Positions 18,231-26,149 of a DNA stretch of 64,000 bases are shown here, in pieces (position 1 is the first letter of the stretch; every line of letters starts with the position of its first letter). The notes beneath the pieces are model-generated. The model searched no databases and had not been told where the DNA came from. It saw only the letters and a list, made by a program, of their open reading frames with translations. The stretch covers positions 1 to 64,000 of the forward strand of contig JAILLQ010000046.1 of assembly GCA_024693045.1 (NCBI GenBank). The letters are read 5' to 3'. A program made the position numbers and the translations under genes. The stretch is from Treponema sp. Its GTDB lineage: Bacteria > Spirochaetota > Spirochaetia > Treponematales > Treponemataceae.

Positions 18231-18268
18231 AAGGCGGTTCAAAGAGTTTTCTTTAGACCGCCTTTTTT
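18231..18268 (+). terminator. terminator of prfA
   Basis: AAGGCGGT...AAAGA pairs with TCTTT...ACCGCCTT (18231-18262), followed by a T-run (18263-18268). It also faces the convergent phosphatase gene, which ends at 18278. Confidence 0.88.
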
Positions 18269-18277
18269 GTTGGATTT

Positions 18278-19897
18278 TTATTTTAGTATGAACTCCAGCA
18301 TGGTAATGTCATCAAACTGTTCTGCTTTTCCTACAAAGGAATCTATAGAAGCACGAATAGAATTTAACACTTCGGGAGCAGTTTTATCTCTTGTATTTTC
18401 CATTGCTTCCAGGAGGCGTTTGTCGCCAAATAGTTTATCGTTTAAATCGGTTGCTTCTGTAACACCATCTGTGTAAACAAAAAGCCGGTCTCCTTTTTGC
18501 AATTTTAAAGAATGTTCTGTATAGCTTAAATCTTCCATGGCTCCGAGAACCAGATTTGGCTTTTGACTTTCGAAAGAAAATTTGCCGTCATGGAAAAGTA
18601 TTGGAAATGGGTGCCCTGCATTTACATAACGCAATTCCCCTGTTGAAAGAGTAATTATGCCCAGCCAGCAGGTAACAAACAAAGAAGATTCGTTTCCGGT
18701 GCAGAGCTGATTATTTGTAGTTTCGAATATTTCCTTTGGGGAAAGTTTTTGTACAGCATGAGAAGAAAGCAGGGTTTTTGCAATCACCATGAAGAGGGCT
18801 GCAGGAACGCCTTTTCCGCTAACATCACCGACAACCAGCATTATGTGGTCGTTATCGAGCATGAGGTAGTCGTAAAGATCGCCACCAACTTCTTTTGCAG
18901 GTTCCATTTTTGCGTAAAGGTCAAAGTCTTCTCTGTCTGGAAAAGCCGGGTAGATTTGTGGCAGCATATCACTCTGGATTTTCTTTGCAACATTCAGCTC
19001 TGTGCTAATTCTTTCTTTTTCGGCAGTTACGCTTGTAAGTTCTGTAATATAGTGGTTTATATCATTACTCATGTTTTTTATAGCACGAGAAAGACTTCCA
19101 ATTTCATCTGTATTTTTTACTTTTTCCAACAAGCCTGACAACTTGTTATTCTTTGCAAAATAACTTGTTTCATCTGTAATAAGGCGGATTGGTTTTATAA
19201 TAGAATAGTAAAGAGACAAGCCATATATAAATATGAAGACCAAAAAAATTATTGTTGCAGCGATTGTAATCTTTTTGAAGTACAAAGCCTGTACAATAAG
19301 CATTTCGTCGATTGATTTTTCTATAAACAACATTCCTGGAATATTATTGTATTCATCTCGGACAGGAATATAAGTTGTTATCGTACCGGTATATTTTCCG
19401 GAAGAATTTTTACCGATTGTGTATTCGCTGAAAGTTCGGCCCAGCTGCATAAGGCGTTTTACGTTAATGACGAATTCTCGCTTTCTTCCTTTAAAGGATT
19501 CTTTTTCACCCAGGAAATGAGGCTCTTTAATTCCTCCGTACCTGGCATTTACGGTATTGTATATATATTCGTGGAAGTCACAACTGATTGGATCAGGAAC
19601 AGAAACTGAAATGCTTTCCAAATCTGCTATATTCGTAATTTCATTTAGTTTTGAATTTACTAACTCGTAATATGAATCTTTTGTGTCTGATTCATTGTAT
19701 ACATAAAGAGAAGACCCCTGTATGTAAGAAAGGGAAATATAAGCAAACTGAGATGTAAATTTTTCATACTGGGAACGAAATACATTTCTAAAATGCCTGT
19801 AACCAAGATGAGTAAGAATCATTGTCAAAAGCAGGCCAAAAGCAATTGCCCCTAGAATCATTTTTAGCGATAATTTTGAAAAATGACGAAACTTCAT
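18278..19897 (-). CDS. Membrane SpoIIE/RsbU-type serine phosphatase with HAMP domain
   Basis: This 539-residue signalling protein has a transmembrane segment (about 12-30), an extracytoplasmic sensor region (about 31-200), a second transmembrane segment (about 205-230) and a HAMP domain (about 232-290). A linker helix VAKKIQSDMLPQ precedes a PP2C-type SpoIIE phosphatase domain (about 320-539). Metal-binding signatures are present: GGDLYDYL, VGDVSGKGVPAALFM, YTDGVTEA and FDDITML. Such proteins dephosphorylate anti-sigma-factor antagonists. No STAS or anti-sigma gene is adjacent, so the partner is elsewhere. It starts one base after the BMP-type lipoprotein stop, with GAGGA overlapping that gene's end, so the two are one operon and the lipoprotein may be part of the same sensory path. 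Confidence 0.9.
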   Translation of the reverse strand: MKFRHFSKLSLKMILGAIAFGLLLTMILTHLGYRHFRNVFRSQYEKFTSQFAYISLSYIQGSSLYVYNESDTKDSYYELVNSKLNEITNIADLESISVSVPDPISCDFHEYIYNTVNARYGGIKEPHFLGEKESFKGRKREFVINVKRLMQLGRTFSEYTIGKNSSGKYTGTITTYIPVRDEYNNIPGMLFIEKSIDEMLIVQALYFKKITIAATIIFLVFIFIYGLSLYYSIIKPIRLITDETSYFAKNNKLSGLLEKVKNTDEIGSLSRAIKNMSNDINHYITELTSVTAEKERISTELNVAKKIQSDMLPQIYPAFPDREDFDLYAKMEPAKEVGGDLYDYLMLDNDHIMLVVGDVSGKGVPAALFMVIAKTLLSSHAVQKLSPKEIFETTNNQLCTGNESSLFVTCWLGIITLSTGELRYVNAGHPFPILFHDGKFSFESQKPNLVLGAMEDLSYTEHSLKLQKGDRLFVYTDGVTEATDLNDKLFGDKRLLEAMENTRDKTAPEVLNSIRASIDSFVGKAEQFDDITMLEFILK

Positions 19898-19898
19898 T

Positions 19899-20975
19899 TT
19901 ATTCCTCTTCTATATTCAAGGATTTGTGAATATTTTGTGCCTCTTCTTTATTTTTGTAATTTGCAGGAACAGAAAATCTTCCAGAGATGATTTCTGCCTG
20001 CTTTTTATAAGCAAGCTTAATTACTGCATCCTTTAAATCTAAATTTGAAGTGGTAAAGCCGACTGAGCCTTCTTTTAATGTGAGCACAGTTGAATCCGGT
20101 TTAAAAGTTCCGTTCTGTACACTTTTTAAACCTTCTATTACAGCGACATCAACTCTTTTTATCATAGAAGTTAGAACAGCTGATTTTCCTGTACCATAGG
20201 CGCCTTCACTGTACTGATCTTTATCCACACCTATAGCCCATACATTTTTTCCAGAAATTCTCTGGCTAACAGCCTGTGCAATTGCTCCATTTCCGCTCAT
20301 ACCGGCGGCAGAATAAATTGCGTATACTCCAGAATTGTACCATTCACTAGCCTTTTTTGCCGCTAAATCAGGGCGCCCCCAGGAACCAATGTATTTTACA
20401 CATATTTTTGCATCAGGAAGAAGAGAACGAATTCCCATTGCGTAACCAATTTCAAAATCTTCTAATGCATCTCCTTTAACTCCGCCGATAAAACCGAATT
20501 TAGGATTTTGTACATCTTCCTGGATAGCTTGTGCTGCTGCACAAACTCCAACAAGGTAAGAACCTTCTTCTGCTGCAAAAAGGTAATTGTGAACATTAGG
20601 ATTAATACTAGGGCTTCCGTCTATTGTGATGTATTTTTGTTTAGGGTAATCTTTTGCCACTGTATCGAGGGCATGCTGGAAAGAAAAACTAATAAGAACT
20701 ATGACATCCAAATTTTCTTCTGAAACCTGCCGTAAAACTAGGTCATATTGATTTATGTTGTTACACACGGTCGAATCATAGAGAGTTCCAAAATATTTTT
20801 CGTCTCCGACAGAATCTCCGTAGAAGGAAAGAATTCCTTCCCATGCAGATGCATTATAACTTTTATCGTTTACTCCCAACCCATCGCTGATAAGCTTACA
20901 GGTAATTTTGCTTTCTTTATTACAAGCTGAAAGAATAAATAAACAAGAGAGAAGTAGTGGTATAATCTTTTTCAT
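19899..20975 (-). CDS. BMP family lipoprotein (PnrA/TmpC-like nucleoside-binding protein)
   Basis: This 358-residue lipoprotein has lipobox LFILSAC (Cys18). The BMP/PnrA fold is indicated by DGLGVNDKSYNASAWEG, the FGFIGGVKG segment and AAGMSGNGAIAQAV. PnrA homologues bind purine nucleosides for ABC import. Here no ABC permease or ATPase is adjacent; the next gene is a membrane phosphatase, suggesting a sensory use. It has a perfect TATAAT 6 nt upstream of the ATG and no Shine-Dalgarno, so it is probably leaderless. Ligand is inferred from family only. Confidence 0.85.
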   Translation of the reverse strand: MKKIIPLLLSCLFILSACNKESKITCKLISDGLGVNDKSYNASAWEGILSFYGDSVGDEKYFGTLYDSTVCNNINQYDLVLRQVSEENLDVIVLISFSFQHALDTVAKDYPKQKYITIDGSPSINPNVHNYLFAAEEGSYLVGVCAAAQAIQEDVQNPKFGFIGGVKGDALEDFEIGYAMGIRSLLPDAKICVKYIGSWGRPDLAAKKASEWYNSGVYAIYSAAGMSGNGAIAQAVSQRISGKNVWAIGVDKDQYSEGAYGTGKSAVLTSMIKRVDVAVIEGLKSVQNGTFKPDSTVLTLKEGSVGFTTSNLDLKDAVIKLAYKKQAEIISGRFSVPANYKNKEEAQNIHKSLNIEEE

Positions 20976-20981
20976 ACTATG

Positions 20982-20987
20982 ATTATA
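20982..20987 (-). promoter_or_regulatory. leaderless-type -10 box of the BMP lipoprotein gene
   Basis: A consensus TATAAT (minus strand, 20982-20987) ends 6 nt before ATG 20975. No clear -35 hexamer is seen at 17 nt, and there is no ribosome site. Confidence 0.5.
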
Positions 20988-21025
20988 CAGTATTTTTTAT
21001 ATTTTCTCTTCTTTTATTTTTAAAT

Positions 21026-21586
21026 TTACATCTGACTATAATTTTTTGCCTGATAAACGGACTTAAAATCAACAGATTCTATTAAATAACCGCGTTCCTG
21101 GAGTTTATTTTGAATTTCATCCAGAATTTCTTCTGAGCGGGCTTCTACTGTGTGATAGTGATAACCTTTTGTAATATTTTTTAATGGTGTAGAAACTCCA
21201 CTCTTAAGGTCTTCCATAAAGTTTTCTATATCCCGCCTGCATTTAATATTCAAGGGAGCACTTATTGTTCCATAGACTTTGTGTTCAACATAAACATCTA
21301 GAACAGTTCCGCCGAGTTCTACCATGATATTAAGCTCGTCTTCCGTCTGTTCGTCTGTGTGCTTTACCTTAAAAATTCTGCAGGTTGAAGCGGCCTTTAT
21401 CATAAGGTAACCTGAATTCGTTGCTATTAAATCGGGATGACTTGCACGCAGAAGAGCAATATCATTTACAATGACCTGACGGCTCACACCCAGTCTTTTG
21501 GAAAGTTCACTTCCAGAAACCGCTTCTTTTGAGTTCAATAAAATTTCGAGAATCGATAATCTTCTTACTTCACCGGGTGTTCGCAC
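21026..21586 (-). CDS. niaR: NiaR-type transcriptional repressor of NAD biosynthesis
   Basis: This 186-residue regulator has an N-terminal HTH_11 domain (RLGVSRQVIVNDIALLR, about 25-41) and a C-terminal 3H domain. The 3H histidines are visible in VEHKVYGTI and GYHYHTVEA. Family members bind nicotinic acid and repress NAD synthesis or niacin uptake genes. The gene is the last of nadA-nadB-nadC-niaR. It starts at GTG with GGAGG 5 nt upstream. A matching palindromic operator lies in the nadA promoter (24810-24823), so autoregulation of the operon is likely. Confidence 0.9.
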   Translation of the reverse strand: MRTPGEVRRLSILEILLNSKEAVSGSELSKRLGVSRQVIVNDIALLRASHPDLIATNSGYLMIKAASTCRIFKVKHTDEQTEDELNIMVELGGTVLDVYVEHKVYGTISAPLNIKCRRDIENFMEDLKSGVSTPLKNITKGYHYHTVEARSEEILDEIQNKLQERGYLIESVDFKSVYQAKNYSQM

Positions 21587-21608
21587 ACAGGCCTCCTTAT
21601 ATTAAAAT

Positions 21609-22463
21609 CTACGCAATCGGATGCAAATTTTTCAATGACAAATCAAGAATTGGGCTAGAATGTGTCAAAGCCCCGGAAGAAATGTAATCTACTCCCAAAT
21701 CCTTAATTTTTTCGATATTTTCCTTTGTTACATTGCCGCTGATTTCGATTTCTGCTTTTCCATCTATAATCTGAACAGCTTCTTTCATCATGTCATGAGT
21801 CATGTTATCAAGCATAACTATATCGGCACCTGCTTCCAGGGCTTCTTTAAGTTCATCAAGGTTTTCTACTTCAACTTCGATTTTTCTAACAAAAGGAGCG
21901 TAGTCTTTTGCCATCTGAACAGCTTTTTTTACTCCACCGGCTGCACCAATGTGGTTATCCTTGAGCAAAACCCCGTCAGAAAGGTTGTAACGGTGATTGT
22001 GTCCTCCACCAACTGTAACTGCATACTTTTCAAAAATGCGGTTATTTGGTGTAGTTTTGCGGGTGTCCAGCAATTTGATTTTTGTACCAGCTAGCAGGGA
22101 AGCAACCTGATTTGTATATGTTGCTATTCCGCTCATGCGCTGAAGGTAATTCAAAGCAGTTCTTTCACCGGAAAGAAGTACACGAATATCACCTTCTACA
22201 CTTCCCAATTTCTGACCCTTTTTTACAGAATCGCCGTCTTTTACAGAAAAAGAACATTTTGTCTTGTTATCCAAAAGGTAAAAAACTCTTTCAAAAACTT
22301 TAAGTCCGGCGATAATACCATCTTCCTTTGCAAGAAGGTCAACAGTCCCCGGGCAGGCACTTCTCATAACAGAATTTGTTGTTACATCCTCGCTGGAAAT
22401 ATCTTCTCTAAGCGCTTGCTGAATTAAGTTGTCTACATTCAATGTCATTGTGATTTCGTTCAT
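21609..22463 (-). CDS. nadC: Nicotinate-nucleotide pyrophosphorylase (quinolinate phosphoribosyltransferase)
   Basis: This 284-residue cytoplasmic enzyme converts quinolinate and PRPP to nicotinate mononucleotide. Signatures: LREDISSEDVTT, GERTALNYLQRMSGIAT, LLDTRKTTPNNR, KYAVTVGGGHNHRYNLSDGVLLKDNH and VMLDNMT. It overlaps the end of nadB by 56 nt. ATG 22463 has a GAGG 13 nt upstream, and ATG 22448 (MTLNVDNL) is a possible alternative, so the exact start is uncertain. The operon context with nadA, nadB and niaR fits de novo NAD synthesis. Confidence 0.94.
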   Translation of the reverse strand: MNEITMTLNVDNLIQQALREDISSEDVTTNSVMRSACPGTVDLLAKEDGIIAGLKVFERVFYLLDNKTKCSFSVKDGDSVKKGQKLGSVEGDIRVLLSGERTALNYLQRMSGIATYTNQVASLLAGTKIKLLDTRKTTPNNRIFEKYAVTVGGGHNHRYNLSDGVLLKDNHIGAAGGVKKAVQMAKDYAPFVRKIEVEVENLDELKEALEAGADIVMLDNMTHDMMKEAVQIIDGKAEIEISGNVTKENIEKIKDLGVDYISSGALTHSSPILDLSLKNLHPIA

Positions 22464-23808
22464 GGATTTCTTTTGACCTCTTTATCTCATTTAATATTTT
22501 TTCTTTATACTTTGAAAACAAGGACTCTGTATTCTTGTAAGAATTAAAATCGATTATTTCCTCTGCATTTACATTTACACCTGCTTCATTCGATTCTGCA
22601 ATTTTTTTAGCTGCCCGACTGGCAAATACAAGACTTTCCAGCAGGGAATTCGATGCCAGGCGATTTTTTCCGTGTACACCATTGCAGCTTGTTTCTCCAC
22701 AGGCATAAAGATTTTCCATATTAGTCTTTGACCAGGAATCTACTTTTACGCCTCCCATAAAATAATGCTGGGCAGGAACCACGGGAATAGGCTCTTTTGT
22801 GCAATCAAAACCGTTTTTTAAGCATTCTTCATATATGTGACAGAAATGACTTCTGATTTCACTTTCTGGAATATTTTCCATGCTGAGCCAGACAAAAGGA
22901 GACTCATCTTTTTGCATCTGGGCAAAAATCGCATTTGCAACTACATCTCTTGGTAAAAGTTCATTTACGAAGCGTTTTTTGTCCTTGTTCAAAAGTATTC
23001 CGCCTTCTCCGCGAACTGATTCAGAAATCAAAAAACTTCTTCCCGTTTTTTTTGAATACAGAGTTGTCGGATGAATTTGTATGTAATCAGGATCTTCAAG
23101 CTCAATTCCATGAGAAAGGGCAATTCCAAGGGCATCACCTGTAAGATGAGGAAAATTAGTTGAGTGCTGGTAAAGGCCTCCGATTCCTCCACAAGCCCAT
23201 ACAACTTTATTTGCAAACATCTTAATTAAATAAGATCCGTCACAAGTTTCTTCCCTTGCAAAATCAGAAAGGGCTTCGTTTTTTGTACTGGCTATTATTC
23301 CCAGGCATTTTTTTTCATTACGAGATTCTATAATGTCCAGCATGGTTACTTTTTCGTAAAGCTGAATATTTTTCTTCTGCTTTACAACAGAAAGGAGCTT
23401 GCTGGTTATTTCTTTTCCTGTAATATCTTCGTGAAAAAGAATTCTTGGCGTAGAATGAGCACCTTCTCTAGTAAATTTAAGGGAGCCGTCCGAGTTTTTT
23501 TCAAAATCTACGCCATAAGAAAGCAAGTCCTTTATTACATCTCTGGAAGAACGAATCATTATGTCTACGGATTCTTTCCTGTTCATATAATGACCGGCTT
23601 TCATGGTATCTTCAAAATATGCCTTGTAATCTTCTTCATTTTTAAGCATACAGATTCCGCCCTGAGCCAGATAAGAATCGCAGTCTTCAAGTCCTTCCTT
23701 TGAAATAATTGTGACTTTTGTTTCTGAAGGAAGTTTTAAAGCACAGTAAAGACCTGCAACTCCGCTTCCTACAATTAAAACTTCTGTCTGAAAATCATTA
23801 TTTTTCAT
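22408..23808 (-). CDS. nadB: L-aspartate oxidase
   Basis: This FAD enzyme oxidises L-aspartate to iminoaspartate, the first step of quinolinate synthesis. The 466 residues show an N-terminal dinucleotide fold (LIVGSGVAGLYCAL), SYLAQGG, HSTPRILFHEDITGKE, VRGEGGILLN and the C-terminal GETSCNGVHGKNRLASNSLLE. It is shorter than the roughly 530-540 of E. coli NadB because the C-terminal helical region is reduced. It starts within the nadA stop (TAATG overlap) and runs 56 nt into nadC. Confidence 0.94.
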   Translation of the reverse strand: MKNNDFQTEVLIVGSGVAGLYCALKLPSETKVTIISKEGLEDCDSYLAQGGICMLKNEEDYKAYFEDTMKAGHYMNRKESVDIMIRSSRDVIKDLLSYGVDFEKNSDGSLKFTREGAHSTPRILFHEDITGKEITSKLLSVVKQKKNIQLYEKVTMLDIIESRNEKKCLGIIASTKNEALSDFAREETCDGSYLIKMFANKVVWACGGIGGLYQHSTNFPHLTGDALGIALSHGIELEDPDYIQIHPTTLYSKKTGRSFLISESVRGEGGILLNKDKKRFVNELLPRDVVANAIFAQMQKDESPFVWLSMENIPESEIRSHFCHIYEECLKNGFDCTKEPIPVVPAQHYFMGGVKVDSWSKTNMENLYACGETSCNGVHGKNRLASNSLLESLVFASRAAKKIAESNEAGVNVNAEEIIDFNSYKNTESLFSKYKEKILNEIKRSKEIHERNHNDIECRQLNSASA

Positions 23809-24755
23809 TACAGTGCCATTTCCTTAACCATTTCTTTTTTTTCTTCCTTTTTTGAAGCCAAATCAAGCATTCTGTCTAAAGGAATAGAAGCAGATTCTCT
23901 TCTTGCCTTGTCTACATAAGCAATAGGAGCCATATCTATAAGACTTTTTTTAATATTCTGCAAATTGATTTTTTTCATATTCTGACAAATCTGATTGCTA
24001 CCAACAAAATAGAATTTTTTGCCAGGAGCAACTTTTTTCATTTCGTACAAAACACCTTTTTCTGTGCAAACTATGTATTCCTGAGCAGAATCTTTTTGAA
24101 CATATTCAATAAGTTCCTTTGTACTTCCAAGATAATCTGCCATCTGACATACTTCAAGACGACATTCTGGGTGAGCAATAATTTTACTTTCTGGATGAAG
24201 GGCAAAACAATCAGAAATCTCTTCTGTTGTTATTCTTGTATGAACATGACAATAACCTGAATTCAAGATTACATTTTTTTCTGGAACTTCCTGAGAAACA
24301 AAACGACCAAGATTTCCGTCTGGGATAAAGAAAATATTTTTATTAGGAAGATTTTTTACAATTTTTACGGCATTGCTGGAAGTAACACAAATATCGCTTA
24401 AGGCTTTTACATCTGCCATTGAATTTATATAACAAACTACAGCTAAATCGTCATAAGTGGCCCTCATCTCTGCAATTTTTTTAGGATCTACCATCAGAGC
24501 CATTGGACAAACTGCATCCGGAGCCGGCATTAAAACAGTTTTTTCTGGATTCAAAATACAGGCACTTTCGCCCATAAAAGTTACACCGCAAAAAACAATT
24601 GTCTTGTTTGAAACTGATTTTGCTACTTTAGCAAGATAAAATGAATCTCCTACATAATCAGCAATTTCCTGTACGGATTCGTCTACATAATAATGAGCAA
24701 GGATTACTGCATCCCGCTTTTTACACAAGTCTTTAATTTCTTCAGTCAAAGTCAT
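23808..24755 (-). CDS. nadA: Quinolinate synthase
   Basis: This 315-residue 4Fe-4S enzyme condenses iminoaspartate with dihydroxyacetone phosphate to quinolinate. It has AHYYVDESVQEIADYVGDS, cysteine-bearing motifs (VTFMGESACILNP, AHPECRLEVCQMAD, GSNQICQNMKKI) and the GYCHVHTRI stretch. It is the first gene of the NAD operon. The promoter carries a NiaR-like operator over its -35 box. The ATG has AGGAAGA upstream. Confidence 0.95.
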   Translation of the reverse strand: MTLTEEIKDLCKKRDAVILAHYYVDESVQEIADYVGDSFYLAKVAKSVSNKTIVFCGVTFMGESACILNPEKTVLMPAPDAVCPMALMVDPKKIAEMRATYDDLAVVCYINSMADVKALSDICVTSSNAVKIVKNLPNKNIFFIPDGNLGRFVSQEVPEKNVILNSGYCHVHTRITTEEISDCFALHPESKIIAHPECRLEVCQMADYLGSTKELIEYVQKDSAQEYIVCTEKGVLYEMKKVAPGKKFYFVGSNQICQNMKKINLQNIKKSLIDMAPIAYVDKARRESASIPLDRMLDLASKKEEKKEMVKEMAL

Positions 24756-24788
24756 TTTTTGCGTTCTTCCTAGTTAAATATGGAAACC

Positions 24789-24817
24789 ATAGTAATGAAT
24801 TACAAGGAGGGTGACAA
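24789..24817 (-). promoter_or_regulatory. promoter of the nadABC-niaR operon
   Basis: On the minus strand TTGTCA (24812-24817) is 17 nt from TACTAT (24789-24794). The leader would be about 28 nt. The -35 box lies inside the NiaR-like palindrome. Confidence 0.7.
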
Positions 24818-24823
24818 GACACC
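24810..24823. promoter_or_regulatory. NiaR-type operator over the nadA -35 box
   Basis: The minus strand reads CAGGTGTCTTGTCACC; the core GGTG-N6-CACC is palindromic and two inner positions mismatch. It resembles from memory the NiaR (YrxA) operator consensus, roughly AGGTGTCTTGACACCT. It covers the -35 hexamer, a repressor position. Confidence 0.65.
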
Positions 24824-24887
24824 TGCAAAGAAATAATTTACATCAGAAATTACTATAAAAGAAGTCATATCTTTTGCTCAAACTTTT

Positions 24888-24916
24888 TTGCTTTTCACTA
24901 GAGCTTTCGCTATACT
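24888..24916 (+). promoter_or_regulatory. leaderless-type promoter of prmC
   Basis: TTGCTT (24888-24893), 17 nt, TATACT (24911-24916), then 6 nt to ATG 24923. No Shine-Dalgarno precedes the ATG. Confidence 0.6.
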
Positions 24917-24922
24917 TATGCC

Positions 24923-25840
24923 ATGACAATCCAGGAATTTAAATCACAGGCAATAAAAACTCTTTCAAAAACATCCCCTTCGGCATCTCTAGACACAAAT
25001 GTTCTGCTGGAACATTTTCTGCAAAAAGATAAAACCTGGATTTTACTGCACAATCAGGAAGAATTAGCCCCGGAAGTTTTTGATAAACTTCTAGAAGCGA
25101 TTGCTTCGCGCAAAACAGGTCTTCCCATTGCCTATATAACAGGTCATAAAGAATTTTACGGAAATGATTTTTATGTGACCCCGGCAGTTTTAATTCCAAA
25201 AGCAGACACGGAAATTCTTGTAGAAAAAGCAATCGATCTTATTAAAGACAAAATCTATGTAAATCCAGAAAAAATTTTAATGGTCTGCGATATGTGCACG
25301 GGAAGCGGCTGCATTGCTCTTTCTGTTCTTCGAGCTCTTTTAGATGACCCGGACATACCTTTTACTCAGGTGCCTCATTTTACCCTTTGCGACATAAGCC
25401 CGGAAGCTTTAGATGTAGCCCGTCGAAACGCAAAAAAACTCTTTTCCCTAGAGGAAGAAGAAAGAATTCGCTTTGTTCAATCGGATCTGTTTTATCAGGT
25501 TCCATGGGATTTTGATGCTATTCTTACAAACCCACCCTACATACCCGCAAAAATGGTAGACGAACTTTTAAAAGACGGTAGAAGAGAACCCCGATTAGCC
25601 CTGGACGGTGATATTGGTGAATATGGCCAGCCTTCGGACACAAACGACGGGCTTGATATTATCCGCCGCCTTATACCCCAGGCTTATGAACGTCTTATCC
25701 ACAATGGTCTTTTCTTAATGGAAACGGGTGAATACAACGCTGACCAGGCAAAACTTCTTTGCGAACAGACGGGCTTCAGACAAACAAAAACGCTCCTGGA
25801 CTTAGAAGGCCAGAAGCGTGTGACTTTTGCAATTAAGTAA
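24923..25840 (+). CDS. prmC: Release factor glutamine methyltransferase
   Basis: This 305-residue SAM-dependent enzyme methylates the Gln of the GGQ motif in release factors such as the PrfA encoded in this window. It has the N-terminal helical domain, GLPIAYITGHKEFYGNDFYV, a SAM-binding stretch (MCDMCTGSGCIALS) and the catalytic NPPY in LTNPPYIPA. It is divergent from nadA and convergent with the PII-like gene, with a 2-nt gap. The promoter is leaderless-type. Confidence 0.95.
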   Translation: MTIQEFKSQAIKTLSKTSPSASLDTNVLLEHFLQKDKTWILLHNQEELAPEVFDKLLEAIASRKTGLPIAYITGHKEFYGNDFYVTPAVLIPKADTEILVEKAIDLIKDKIYVNPEKILMVCDMCTGSGCIALSVLRALLDDPDIPFTQVPHFTLCDISPEALDVARRNAKKLFSLEEEERIRFVQSDLFYQVPWDFDAILTNPPYIPAKMVDELLKDGRREPRLALDGDIGEYGQPSDTNDGLDIIRRLIPQAYERLIHNGLFLMETGEYNADQAKLLCEQTGFRQTKTLLDLEGQKRVTFAIK

Positions 25841-25842
25841 AA

Positions 25843-26133
25843 TTACAATTCTGCCTCTTCCGCAGCAAAAAAGGAAATTCCTTCCCCGGGAAACTTTGCC
25901 TTTACGGCCTCTATTATAGCTTTAGCCTTTCTGGCATTTTCCAGGGAAAGATAAGCGAAGAGCAAAAAGTTCTGTTCTGGCCAAGTGCTGGTACCAAGTT
26001 TTTTTGCATTTCTTCCCCGGCCATGTACAGTCGGAATAAGGGTGTATTCAATCTCTGGAATTTCTTCTTCCAAAAGCTCTGTTATATCATCTTCTACCGA
26101 CTGATTGGCAATTATTTCTATCCTGTAATTCAT
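25843..26133 (-). CDS. Small PII-like protein associated with the RND pump (PG0541-like)
   Basis: This 96-residue soluble protein resembles the small PG0541-type proteins often found beside RND transporters, with a predicted ferredoxin-like alpha/beta layout. Visible features are a beta start (YRIEIIAN), acidic segment EEEIPEIEYT, VHGRGRNAKKLGTSTWPEQN and a final AKFPGEGISFFAAEEAEL. It follows the RND pump gene by 16 nt with GGAAGG upstream, so it is the last gene of the efflux operon. A regulatory role is inferred from context only. Confidence 0.7.
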   Translation of the reverse strand: MNYRIEIIANQSVEDDITELLEEEIPEIEYTLIPTVHGRGRNAKKLGTSTWPEQNFLLFAYLSLENARKAKAIIEAVKAKFPGEGISFFAAEEAEL

Positions 26134-26149
26134 TTTTCCCTTCCTCTTC

